DNA from: Ailurus styani
Lineage: Eukaryota > Chordata > Mammalia > Carnivora > Ailuridae
Reading direction: 5' to 3'
Assembly: GCA_002007465.1 (NCBI GenBank)
Contig: LNAC01000001.1
Location: forward strand, 4,221,294 to 4,285,293
DNA length: 64,000 nucleotides
In this document: in pieces, positions 36,531 to 47,642 of the stretch
How the letters are laid out: each line of letters opens with the position of its first letter
Position numbering within the stretch: the stretch's first letter is position 1
Notes under the pieces: model-generated
Databases searched by the model: none
Told to the model about the DNA's origin: nothing
What the model saw: only the letters and a program-made list of their open reading frames with translations
Translations under genes and position numbers: made by a program

Positions 36531-37066
36531 TTTAGAAAACCAGGAGGTCTCCACCGTCACACCATCACAGGGAGCTCCTCAGACCCGGGAATTACTCCGA
36601 AACTCTGTAAGATTTTACCTGGACAAGCAGGGGGAGCCCAGGACTCCGTCTAAACTGAGGGACGTTTCCTCTTGGGACAAATAGAACACATTCTGTAAAT
36701 TCCAAAAACTCACTGAAAATAGTTACTTTCACGTCCGCCCCACCCCCCAAAATCTATGAACTGCTTTGGCACTGACCGATGTTAGCATTTTATAGGTCTG
36801 GGTTCCAGATATCTCCACTCAGAACTTCATTTTAATTCTGCTACACCTGGGAAACGCCCTTGCCGCCTACAGTGGATAGTTAATACATATTTGTTCAGTG
36901 AGTGAATGAAATGGCCGAAAGGTTTAAAAAAAAAAAAAAAACCTGAGTTGAGCTTTGTTCCTCCCAACCAATGTCTCTAAAAGCACCAGCTGCATCTCCT
37001 CAAATATTTATCAATATAGAATCACAGAATATTATGTCCTTTGAGAATTCCTTGCTCTGTTACCAG

Positions 37067-37072
37067 GAAAAA

Positions 37073-37107
<35 letters not shown>

Positions 37108-37166
37108 GAAGGAAGGAAGGAAGGAAGGAAGGAAGGAAGGAAGGAAGGAAGGAAGGAAGGAAGGAG
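37067..37166 (+). repeat. (AAAG)n then (AAGG)n microsatellite
   Basis: About eight AAAG units change to about fifteen AAGG units: a pure purine strand of roughly 100 nt. Confidence 0.97.
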
Positions 37167-38048
37167 ACCTCAAAAAAATGAATGTCAGAATCTGCGAGGA
37201 AGTCAGGTAACGGGAAAATAGGGAACAGGCCATGAGAAACGGAGCTTATTCATTTGTGTTTAGAAATGTTCAGGTCAAATAAAGGTTGACCTCTTTAAGA
37301 ACAGTCAGACTGGACATCAGCTGACTCAAACCCGTTTGAGCAGAGAATGTCCTTTTTATTTGAAATCCAAGGACAACAGGGAGCAGGGAAGAGCAGAGCC
37401 CCCACAGAAAAGCTGTTTTTGGTGGAAGATTCTTCAGAGCACTTGACACCACCTCTGGGGCTCAGGAAGGCCCCTTCGAGGGTCCTGGGGTAGGCTTTCT
37501 TCATTCTTTTACCCACCCAAGTGTTCCTTGACCTCCCCTTTGGTGCAGCCCAGAGCTGGCGAAGTCAGGCAGTGCGAAGCGGAGGACCACAGCCCTGCCT
37601 CAGGGAGCCTTCCCACGCCACGCTGGGAAGTTTTCGATAAAGATGCTAGCCAGGACTGACACAGCATAAATACTGCTCTATCTCTTATCTGCATCTAGAA
37701 ACTGTGTAAACATAATTTAACATGCTTGAAAGATTGTAAACCTCCTAATTTCTATCTGACTCAGACAGGAGGAAAGAGACTTAGATTAAGCGGTGATGTT
37801 CATGTCAGAGTTATCTAAGCATCCGAGAGGCACCTCGAAGTTGATTCTTGTGCTCTGATTTAACCTTGCCGGTGAAAATCCACTTGCCCCTCGGTCTGTG
37901 AAATTGCATGCAGGGATGCTGGTGGTGTGGGCACCAGCTGAGGCCGGCACTCCAGGGAGAAGGTGAGGCACCAGGTCTGGTCTCAGGAAACCCAGCCGTA
38001 TCATCACTACCCCCAGGACCTTCAGCAGAAGAGGAGAAACCGGCAACC

Positions 38049-38475
38049 TGCAACGGTGGTGGATGGGTTCAACTGTGCCCCCGCTCCGCAAATTCATGTC
38101 TACACGGAACCTCAAAATACGACCTATCTGGAAATAAGGTCTCTGCAGATGTAATTAGTTCAGTGAAAATGAGGTCACAACGGGTTAGGATGGGCCCTAA
38201 AACCAATGCCTGGTGAGCTTGAAGAGAGGAGAGGACACAGACATGCCCCCAAGGGAAGGTCATGTGAAGACAAGGCAGAGATGGGGCAATTGGCCATGAG
38301 CTGAGACACCCGGGGCTGGCCAGGAGCCATCCAAGCTGGAAGAGGCACAGAAGGAGTCCCTCACGGAGCCTCTGAAGGCAGCATGGCCCTGCTGACACCC
38401 AGTGTCACACCTCCAGCCTCCAGAACTACTACTAGAGAACACATTTCTGTTGTTTTAAGCCACCAAGTTTGCATT
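38049..38475 (+). repeat. MLT1-like (ERVL-MaLR) solitary LTR
   Basis: GGTTCAACTGTGCCCC near the start, AAATTCATGTCTACACGGAA, GGAAATAAGGTCTCTGCAGA, AGCTTGAAGAGAGGAGAGGA and TGTTGTTTTAAGCCACCAAG follow the MLT1 LTR layout. It is a diverged solo LTR with no internal retroviral genes. Confidence 0.8.
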
Positions 38476-38974
38476 AATGTCTTTCAACAGCCCCACGAAA
38501 CTAAGAAAGTTTCTAAAAATGCATCCAGTTTCCTGTCTGCCCATGTCTCCCTTCCTTGGCTGTGGAATCCTTCCAGATCCTTCCAGATCCTTCCGGACCC
38601 TCCTCCCTCCTCATGTCCCATATCCATCAGTCACTACGCCCTACCACGTTCTTCTCTCAGGCAAACGTCACACCGTCCTGTGCTCTGAAGGACAAGACCT
38701 TCTTCCTCTCACCTGACAGCAGTGAGCCGTCAGGGAAGAACACCGAAGCACAGTGAGGCACAAGCCCCGGAACACGGCGAGGACAGGTCAGTAATGGCAG
38801 GTCCTCCCAGCACTGTCTGTCCGCTCTGGGCCCCACCCCCAGATGCTGGACCTTTTGTGCCCCTCCCTGGCCGCTGCTCGGACATCCCCCGGGGCCTCTG
38901 GCAGCGCCACTGAGTTCTCTTACCTCCTTCACAGGCTTGTCCCAGTCACAGCATTCACTCATTTTTCTCTTCCT

Positions 38975-39097
38975 TCCTTTTTTTTTTTTTTGTTTTAAGT
39001 TTTATTTACTTAAATAATAAAGCCCATGTGGGGTTCGAACTCACCACCCCAAGATCAAGAGTTTCATGCTTCTCTGACTGAGCCAGCCAGTCACCCC
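38975..39097 (-). mobile_element. Carnivore SINE, shorter variant
   Basis: This is in reverse orientation: an oligo-T run, then AAGTTTTATTTACTTAAATA, GGTTCGAACTCACCACCCCA and a terminal CTGAGCCAGCCAGTCACCCC. Flanking CACTCATTTTTCTC and CACTCATTTTTTCT form a target-site duplication. The body lacks the long CT-rich middle. Confidence 0.85.
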
Positions 39098-39431
39098 TCA
39101 CTCATTTTTTCTATAAAACCAAATGTGTGTATTTAAAAAGGAACTCTATTCATTAGTGTAAATGGGAAAAGCAGCATTGCTGGCTAAATCCACAGATGAC
39201 CTTAAAGAATCAATTCAGGGACGGGGAGGAAGGTGGGCTGTGAAATGGAGGTTCTTGGGTCAAAACCTGCTATACTGTGTTGAAAAGGTAGATTAGCAAG
39301 TTTCGGAGATGTTAAAGACACACTGAACCCATCATGAGCCTTCCTTTGAGTCTGAGGAAGGCAGGAGGAGAATAAAGAAGGGAAAGACTTTCTCCCTTTG
39401 TGATTCAAAGTTTTTCCGCAGCGGTGCTCAG

Positions 39432-39785
39432 TTTCCACTGAAAACCATCAAGGACTTCTGTGCATCAAAGGATGTATCAAGAAAGGGGAAAGACCACCCA
39501 TAGAATGGGGAAAATTCTATGGGGAAAATATGCAGACGATATATATGGGGCAAGGGTCTGGCATCCAGGATGCATGAAGATGCCTGCAGCTCAACAGCAG
39601 CAAGACAAAGATCTCAGGGCAAAGGATGAACGGACATGTGTCCTTGAGTGGACGTGTGTCCAGAGAAAACCGATGAATGGCCAGTGAGCCCATGAAAGGA
39701 TGCTCAATACCCGCTGATGAGTAGGGGAACGCACAGCAAACCCACAGTCCCAACCACCACTTCACACCCATGAGGGTGACTGTGA
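39432..39785 (+). repeat. L1 fragment (ORF2 3' part), 5' piece
   Basis: CATCAAGGACTTCTGTGCAT, ATGCAGACGATATATATGGG, CAGCTCAACAGCAGCAAGAC and CCACTTCACACCCATGAGGG match the 3' part of L1 ORF2 in the sense orientation. The reading frame is broken. It continues after the microsatellite and gap at about 40452. Confidence 0.8.
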
Positions 39786-40450
39786 TTAGGAAGGAAGGAA
39801 GGAAAGAAGGAAGGAAGGAAGGAAAGAAGGAAAGAAGGAAGGAAGGGAAGAAGGAAGGAAGAAGAAGGAAGGAAGGAAGAAGGAAGGAAGAAGAAGGAAG
39901 GAAGGAAGGAAGGGAGGGGGGGAAGAAGGAAGGAAGGAAGGGAGGGAAGAAGNNNNNNNNNNNNNNNNNNNNNNNNNNNNNNNNNNNNNNNNNNNNNNNN
40001 NNNNNNNNNNNNNNNNNNNNNNNNNNNNNNNNNNNNNNNNNNNNNNNNNNNNNNNNNNNNNNNNNNNNNNNNNNNNNNNNNNNNNNNNNNNNNNNNNNNN
40101 NNNNNNNNNNNNNNNNNNNNNNNNNNNNNNNNNNNNNNNNNNNNNNNNNNNNNNNNNNNNNNNNNNNNNNNNNNNNNNNNNNNNNNNNNNNNNNNNNNNN
40201 NNNNNNNNNNNNNNNNNNNNNNNNNNNNNNNNNNNNNNNNNNNNNNNNNNNNNNNNNNNNNNNNNNNNNNNNNNNNNNNNNNNNNNNNNNNNNNNNNNNN
40301 NNNNNNNNNNNNNNNNNNNNNNNNNNNNNNNNNNNNNNNNNNNNNNNNNNNNNNNNNGAAGGAAGGAAGGAAGGAAGGAAGGAAGGAAGGAAGGAAGGGA
40401 GGGAGGGAGGGAAGAAGGAAGGAAGGAAGGGATGGAGGAAGGAAGGAAGA
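39786..40450 (+). repeat. (GGAA)n-type polypurine microsatellite with 405-N gap
   Basis: Repeated GGAA, GAAG and GGGA units occupy 39786-39952 and 40358-40450, with N at 39953-40357. The strand is almost all purine. It sits inside an L1 element and is the likely cause of the gap. Its true length is unknown. Confidence 0.95.
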
Positions 40451-40451
40451 A

Positions 40452-41115
40452 ACTAACAAGGGTTGGTGAGGATGTGAAGGAAGTCGAACCCTCAAATCCA
40501 TGGCTGATGGGAATGCAGAAGGGCAAAACCACTGTGGGCAATTTGGCAGCTCCTCAGAAAGGTAAACGGAGTCACAATGCTATCCATTAATCCCAGCCCT
40601 GGGTATACCCCTGAAAGAACTCACAACAGGTGCTCACACAAAAACTCGTACCAGAAAATTCCTAGCAGCACCGTCCACAATAGGGGAAAGGCAGAAAACA
40701 GTGTTCATCCGTGGATGAATGGATAAGCCAAGCATGGTCTATCACACGATGAGATATTATTCAGCCATGAAAAGGAAGCAAGGATGGACCCACGCCAGGG
40801 CATGGATAATCCTCCAAATATATTGCTAAGGGAGAGAAGTCAGACAGAAAGGTCACAGATTGTATGATCTCATTTATATGAAATACGCACATCAATAGAG
40901 ACAGAACGCAGATCCGTGGTTGCCGGAGGCTGGGGGGAGGGGGAGATGGGGAGCAGCTGCCAACGGGCACAGGCGGTTCCTTCCGGAGGAGGGAAATGTG
41001 TTGGAACTAGGCAGAGATGGTAGTTACACATTCTGGACGTAGGAAGTGCTCCTGAATCGCTCTCTTTAAGATGGCCAATATTCTGTTATGTGAATCTTAT
41101 CTCAGTAAGGACAGA
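40452..41115 (+). repeat. L1 fragment (ORF2 end and 3' region)
   Basis: GGTGAGGATGTGAAGGAAGT, GGATGAATGGATAAGCC, GATATTATTCAGCCATGAAA, ATGATCTCATTTATATGAAA and GGTTGCCGGAGGCTGGGGG follow the L1 ORF2 end in order. It is a diverged, non-functional copy. Confidence 0.85.
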
Positions 41116-41209
41116 TCATCCAGGACCACTGCATCCTGTGCTTTGGGATAAAAGGCACCCTCCCCACTTCGGCTTCCCAGATCCTCATGGACAAGAACAC
41201 TTGCAGAAG

Positions 41210-41440
41210 TGGGAGTAAGCACCATCTGTTGAGTGCTGTGTGCTCAGTGCTAAGTACCGAGTGCTTTCCATCACCAACCCCTTTAATCCCCCACCACAAG
41301 AATAAGAGAGCAGGACCATCAGCATCCTCCCTTTCCAGGCGAGGAAACAGCACAGAAACACCGAGTGACGTGGGGCAGTCACACAGCTCAGCAGATGACA
41401 TGGCTTCCTCGGGGGATGGGGCGGACACTCCAGGCTGGGG
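41210..41440 (+). repeat. MIR, near full length
   Basis: GTTGAGTGCTGTGTGCTCAG, TTTAATCCCCCACCACA, GGCGAGGAAACAGCACAG and AGTCACACAGCTCAGCAG follow MIR order. Confidence 0.7.
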
Positions 41441-42197
41441 TGCGTGGGACCTTGGAACCCCTGCTGAAGATGAGGGGGTCCCAGCGGGCACATGGGTCCC
41501 CCTGCAGGCTTCCAAGCTGCAAACTTTCCCCCTTCCGTATTAATCATTTCTCTTGATTAAATACTAGTCCTACATTCTATGGGTCCCATTGTGCAAAATT
41601 ACATGGTGAGCCTGCACTGCAAATTACACTCATTATTAGAAGTTACACGGCAACATTTATACTAATTAAGTTTGGTCTCATTTCTTTAGCTCTAATTTTA
41701 AAACACTGGCAGAACTCCAGCGCCTTACGTCCATTCACAAACTGCCACAAGCGGATGGAGTAAAATGTCCTTTTAATTTTCCAGTTACTCCAGATTATTT
41801 TACACTTAAAAACTGCTTACTGACCTTATTATGCCCCTTTCTTCTTTTTTTGCCTTTTTTTGTTTTGCACCATAATCAGGATGGATGTAACAAGGTACAG
41901 TTTTAAAATATAAATCTTACATCATGCTTCAGAATCAACAGGGCTCATATTTTTTAATGCATGAGAAAACATTTTTGAAAGTTTGTTTTCCCAGAGAATG
42001 GCTAGTTTTAAAAATTTGTTTCCCAGATAAATACCAATCAGTGCCCTCCAGTGTAATCGGGAGAACAGGAGGGCAGAAATGACCAGCAGGGTAGTCACGG
42101 CGGTGCTGCCTGGGGTCTGCTCCCAGGCAGGGGGCATGTCAAGGGCATCGGAAGAGCAGCCTCACCTTGGCCCCTTGGTCACGTCTTTACGTGAGGT

Positions 42198-42268
42198 CTC
42201 AGCGAGGAAGTGACAAGCCAGGATTTGAACCCAGTGTCTGGCGAAGCCCATGCTGCTTTTCAACACTC
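42198..42268 (+). repeat. MIR fragment
   Basis: GAAGTGACAAGCCAGGATTT, GAACCCAGTGTCTGGCG and AGCCCATGCTGCTTTTC match the MIR 3' half. Confidence 0.6.
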
Positions 42269-43884
42269 GAAGGTGTGTAGGTACACGTGCATGGTGTATG
42301 GAAAGGGACAGGACACATCACACGTGAGACACAGGACCCCCAAGTCTTGCAAGAGCAAGGTGATGCTGCCTGTCCTTCAGTCCGTGTCCACATATGCGGA
42401 ACGGCTGCGTGAACGCCTGCAGTGTGCCACGCAGGGTGCCCGGGGCTGGGAAGACGGCGAAGAGCAGAAAAGCAGGCATCAAACCTCTGCATTCCCGTGC
42501 GCTGATACTACGGAGTTTGCCTGCCGGCCGCACCCACCCCTGCCTCCTCCCTCCCCAGACCTGTTTCTACCGCGGGGGCCCCTCCAGTCAGACAGCGATG
42601 TCCACTCCCAGCTTCCTCCCGAAGAGCATCCTCTCCCCGATGCTTTTCCCTCTGCAGCTCTCCCGCAGGGGGCATTTGTATACAAACATCCTGAGGCCAC
42701 CGTCACCACCCCCGAGCTCGCCTGGGACGAAATACTCCGCACGGAAAGCTCTGGCTTCACCCGCCGTGGGCCTTTGTCCAGCACACCAGCACCCACACCG
42801 CCCAGGGTGAAAGCAAGCAAATGCAAAACCGAACGCTCCTTAAGAATCCCCCGCCTCCGTCCACGCTGTGCTGCGCCCCTAACTTTTTTTCTACATGCTG
42901 CTCCCTGCCCGGAACACACGTAGGCACAGGCACCCCATCAGATTTCTCTCTAGCAAAGGACAGTTGGGGCAGCTCATAGTTGACAGGAAGGTAAGAGAAG
43001 CCCCTCTCGCCATAAAAAAGGCACAGGTAAGTTTTCCCTCCAGACTTTCTAACACAAAATAGCCTAAGCTCCTCTCTAAGGCAAACAAGATAGAGCAAAT
43101 GTTATTACAGTTACAGTGAACTTGGAACCCATTTGTTATGCTCTGCGTGGAGGCCCCAGTGTGCAGGGACCCCCTTCGACCTGGGCTCTGAGTGACGCTG
43201 GCAGAGACACTTCCTGTCGCTGGGCACTGTCCCCTCCTGGGGCACGCTGTGCACACGGCCGCGCACTCGGGGGCAGGGACCCAGGCCAGCGCCGGTGGCA
43301 TTCTGCGGGTAACATGGGGATGACCGGTGTCCTCGGAGGGGAGAACAGAGCTTGTGGGGACACCAAGGAAAGACGGGCGTTCTGGGATAAACTGGTTGAA
43401 ATGAAACACTGCACTTTCCCCCAGCGGGAAAGCTGTTCCCACCAGACGTATCAAACAAAATTCCGAGGTGAGTCGTATCTGGGTTTACCCAGGGAATAGA
43501 CTTACAACCGAAAGGTAATTTGCGTGTTTGTCGCACACGGGCTCTGAGAGAACGTGTGCCATTCACCGTGACACTGCCTTCGACCACAAGCTGCGTGCTT
43601 AAAAAACAAGAGAGAGGAAAGAAATGCAGGCAGAGAAAATCTCTTCCTCCAATTTCATGGGGGGACGTTCCAAATAATTGGTTAGTGAGCTTTCGTGTCA
43701 AATATTTCTTAAAATGCCTCTATAATTTTCACGTTAGTTGGAGGACGCATGTCCCAAACGTTAAGCCTGTTCTCGCGGCTTCGGGTACCGTGAGTTACTA
43801 TATTTTAAGGGAAAGAGCAAGCGCTGGCACGTTCAACAGCAACGCACGAAGGAGGAAGGGATACAGCCGGCATGAGTCACTTAC

Positions 43885-44640
43885 GCAGACCTGCAAAGCC
43901 ACCGTCTCCGTGCAGCGACCGCGGGCGCACCTGCAGCGTGCTCCCCGCACAGACGCGGCCGCGATCACCCGCCTCGACACGCCTCAACTGCCGGGCAGTC
44001 GCGCCACGAGCATTAAACTCTAAAGCCGCTGGGGAACGCGCAGCCTGATGAGAGACGGAAGGAACCGCCCAGAGATCCCCTTTTGCGTCCGTGCTCCGCA
44101 TCCACGGACACCCCCAGAGCCGCCACTGTCTGGGCAGCCCCGGGGCGAGCCCCGCGTTCGAACCCATGCCCGCAGCACCGGCGTCTCCCGGGCCGACAAC
44201 GTGAACGGTTCCGCGCGCGCTACGGAGGCGACAGGCAGTGCATCACCCGCGTGGGTGACCCTCTGTAATTCTCCTTCGGAGGCTCGGCGCCGGCACTCAG
44301 GCAATGTCATTAGAAACCAGAGCCAAACACCCAGCGGGGGGAAAGGGACGGGAGAGATCGCTCATCTCTCCTTGAAATAAATACTTAAAAATAAATTTAT
44401 GATCACGGCGGCGTAGTGACTTGTTTGTTTTGCCAGCTTACAGTCAATCAGTAAGAAAGGCGGCACACAAGCCAGGCTGGCCGCCGGGAGTGCAACGGAG
44501 GCGGGTCGCGGTGCCGGCTGGGGAAGCCGAGCCTGCAGGGGTGCACTGCGCTCGCAGGGTGGAGGCTGAGAGAGCATCCAGGGCCCGCGGCCGTCGGGAG
44601 GAGTGGACGGCGTGCCGCCCTGCTCACCAGCCCCCACGCT
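43885..44640. promoter_or_regulatory. CpG island inside the PTPRE 5' intron region
   Basis: I count about 50 CpG dinucleotides between 43920 and 44295, with GC near two thirds. A weaker continuation runs at 44405-44640 after a short AT-rich break. No long coding frame with known motifs is present. On the minus strand a donor TGC|GTAAGTGAC sits at the lower edge (exon side 43885), and an AP-1-like TGAGTCA lies at 43873-43879. It could be an alternative PTPRE promoter and first exon, an antisense promoter or an orphan island. Confidence 0.6.
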
Positions 44641-45359
44641 GCACGGTTCCTTCTCCAAACTTCCTGCTGATGTTAGACTTTCAAAAGGGTTCCTTCGAGG
44701 CAGAAAGAGATTTCAAAGCTCTTTCAAATGCATTTGAAAATACACCCGCTGTGCAAACATGGAAGCGCGGGGCTCATCGGCGCACGCGTGATGCGTGCTT
44801 TTCCCCCAAATAGGGTGGAAAGGCAAATTTCCTTCATCCTGGAGTTTTCCGCTCTGCCTGAAGAGCAAGTCTATTTCAGGCGACGGTGCTGCTTTGCAGA
44901 GTCAACTTCTCATATCAAAAATATCTCTGTTTTCTTCCACGGCACTTCCTAAAATAAAAAGGGAAACGTACCCACAAGACGACTCTCTCGTCTGTTCGCC
45001 AAAAAACCGAAACTCCTGCCGCTTGCCTGTTCTGACCGAGTTCTCCTTCTCTTGTGACACAGGGCAAGCTCCTTGATTTCAGAGTCTGTGGGTCGGGCCA
45101 CATCCTTGGGAAAGTGGCGGCTTCCTAAAGAAAGTGGCCTTCCCGGGGTCCTGGTGACTGGCGTCGGCGTCACACGTGCACGGACAGGTGTAAGGCTGTG
45201 TCTAGTCTTGCGGACGGACACTCCCACGGGTGCACCAAAGCGGCCCACGACGTGGGACAGTGGTCTGCTCTAATGCCTTTTTTTATTTTTCATACTACGA
45301 CAATCCTTCTGCCCTGCCCCAGGCACTGACTTTCATTTGGTCCTGAGAATTTGATTTCA

Positions 45360-45445
45360 AGTACTGTTACTGAGTCCTTGCTGTGGGCACGGACTGGGCT
45401 AGAGACTTATATACTCTACTCCATTGAATCCTCAGTTACGTCTGC
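45360..45445 (+). repeat. MIR fragment
   Basis: TACTGAGTCCTTGCTGTGGG, ACTGGGCTAGAGACTTATAT and CCATTGAATCCTCAG resemble the MIR 5' half. It overlaps the 3' end of a minus-strand open frame that I reject. Confidence 0.6.
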
Positions 45446-45780
45446 CTCCAAGAAGGAGAAAGTCGGCAACAGTCCTGGAGACGGGTCCTGTGTGGCAGCG
45501 ACAGTGGCCAGGCTTTGAGCAGCTCCCGGGACAGCGGTGGGCCCGGAATCATCAGCTTCTCCGATCTCCGCCTCGCTGTCCTTGGTGACTTCGAGGATCA
45601 CATTAGTGGTCCGGTAAATCCATTTATTTTCTGAGATACGTCGCTTCTCATTCATTCTCTGTTGATAAGGAATTTCTGAGACAATCACTGAAAACCATCT
45701 CTCCTGCAGACAGCCAGTGTGATGCGCCTGCAACCGATTGAGATCTCTCCTATTCCCGAAGGGGGCCATTATTTCCACCC

Positions 45781-45794
45781 GTTGCCATGGAGAC
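45781..45794 (+). promoter_or_regulatory. RFX/X-box-like motif
   Basis: GTTGCCATGGAGAC is close to the palindromic RFX site GTTGCCATGGCAAC, with two mismatches in the second half-site. It lies 1.1 kb from the CpG island. Confidence 0.35.
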
Positions 45795-46889
45795 GCTGCA
45801 GCATCGCGGCTGTGTGTTCCACTGCTTCCCACCGCAGCCACGCCACACGCTTCAATCAAACCATTTGTTTCACACGGCACGGGTCATTTTTTTGGAAAAC
45901 CAACACCTGGCTACGTGAAACTTAGCGGAACTCCTCGCTGCATCTCGCGGTGGTGATGGATGGGACGGCTAAACGTGCCCTTGCACACCTCCCAGCATCA
46001 ACGGGGGCCGCGAGGTGAAAAACAAGCCGGAGAAACCTCCCACACACGACCTTGATTAACTGCAGGAGGAATTTCTTCCTATTTCCAATGACCCCAGAAA
46101 AGCTTCTCAGAAACCAAAAGCAATCTAACTAGAAATCCGCAAAGATAAATGTTTCGTGGTTGGGAGTTCACATTAATTGCACTTCTGCCGTGTTCATGTT
46201 TGCAGGAACGGTTGAGTTGTGCTGTGCGTACAGTTCCTACGTTGGTTTTACTTGTAACCAGTGCACACACACACCGACACACACACAAATATATACCTGT
46301 ACACTTCGGTGGATTCCTGAGGTCTCCCCCTGTGAGGTCTGGCTTCCACAAAACAAGAGATGTTCTACTCAAAGGCTGAACTCCACCTGAACTCGAGGAT
46401 GCTGGTACCCGGAGGCTCTAACCTGGAGCCCAGGCAGTGAGAAGGTATCTACCCTTTGACCGCCCCACAGCAGAGCAGGGATGAGAGGCCTGGCCTTGAA
46501 GGTGGCGGCTGGACACCTCCCTTTGGAGTCCGTGGATTTCAGGGCTTTACCTCCTGCAACACCAGGCCAGCAGCTGGTTGTCCTGAGCTCTTATTACAAA
46601 TGGTCTTAAGAGCTGGCTTGGACTCCTGACAAAATGGTATTAATCAAAAGGGGAGAAATAGCCTGGAGTGGACTTCAGAGGCTGCTGTCTGGAAGAGCTG
46701 GTAATTAACTAAAGCCAAACTTCAAGGAAAATGTCAAGTCTAAATTTGGCCCCAAATCACGAAGTTCACCTGAATTTGAGTCAGGTTATTCATGCGTTCA
46801 GGTATCTTTTCCCCATGACCTCCCCCAACCCCATGCCCCTTATTTGTTTGGTTGGCTTTTGCTTTGTTTTACCTTTGCTCTTACTTTTT

Positions 46890-46970
46890 CTTTTTTCTTT
46901 TTCTTTCCTTTTTTTTTATTCTCTCTCTCTCTCCCTCTCTTTCTCTCTTTTTCTCTCTTTCTTTCTTTCG
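46890..46970 (+). repeat. Polypyrimidine (CT)n/T-rich tract
   Basis: Runs of CTTTTT, CTCTCTCT and CTTTCTTTC, almost free of purines, span about 80 nt. Confidence 0.95.
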
Positions 46971-47440
46971 CCATGACTCTATTAAGATTGGCCAGGCTTG
47001 AAGCTGAGAAGATTTGTTGTTTTAGGAACAGAAAGAAAACTCTCCCCACACAGGAAAGAATGCCATGGGGCCCTTAAGCCTAGGCTACAACAATGACTAG
47101 ACACACTTCTTGCAACGCCCACTCCATGAAGAAATGGGGTCGCGGCATTTACGGGAACCCCACCCCCTCCCCAGCCGGGACGCAGCAGACCGGTTTGTGT
47201 GAGTGCAGAGCCTGAGGGTGTGCAGTCTGCGCTGTCCCTGCAGCTCTGTGTCCTCCTTCCCTTGGAAAGGAGAGATTTCCTGAGCTGAGCTGCTCACATG
47301 CAGCGAGGCGTGGAGTGGAAGCTGGGGTCCCAGGGGGTGGACTGGATGGATGGGGATGCCCGGACGTGGGTTCCATATCGTAGGGCCACACTTACAAAAA
47401 CAGGAGTGGCCTCAGTAGGAAACCTTCTGAAGGAAATTCT

Positions 47441-47642
47441 TTTCTTTTTTTTTTTTTTAAGATTTTATTTATTTATTTTGAGATAGAGAGAGAGAGAGAG
47501 AGAGCATGAGCAGGGGAATTAGCAGGCAGGGGGAGGAAGCAGGCTCCCTGCTGAACAAGGAGCCCAATGCAGGGCTCGATCGCAGGACCCTGGGATCTTG
47601 ACCTGAGCAGAAGCTTAACCCACTGAGCCACCCAGGCTCCCC
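47441..47642 (-). mobile_element. Carnivore tRNA-derived SINE
   Basis: This full-length reverse copy has an oligo-T run, AAGATTTTATTTATTTATTT, (GA)n, GAAGCAGGCTCCCTGCTGAA and a terminal ACTGAGCCACCCAGG. Flanks TGAAGGAAATTCT and TGAAGGACATTCT are a near-perfect target-site duplication. Confidence 0.94.

Noticed and set aside
37067..37166. CRISPR-like or prokaryotic repeat array
   Set aside because: It is a simple tetranucleotide microsatellite without spacers, in a mammalian intron.
39704..40541. Long proline/serine/phenylalanine and lysine/glutamate/glycine repeat frames
   Set aside because: They are translations of the GGAA microsatellite and its N gap.
43871..43890. Possible exon donor on the minus strand by itself
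   Set aside because: GTAAGT is good but the preceding base is C and no acceptor or transcript start is proven, so I report it only as support for the CpG island and not as an exon.
45416..45880. 154-codon minus-strand open frame near the CpG island
   Set aside because: It starts with GTG, overlaps a MIR at its 3' end, shows no known domain and has no clear splice or promoter context.
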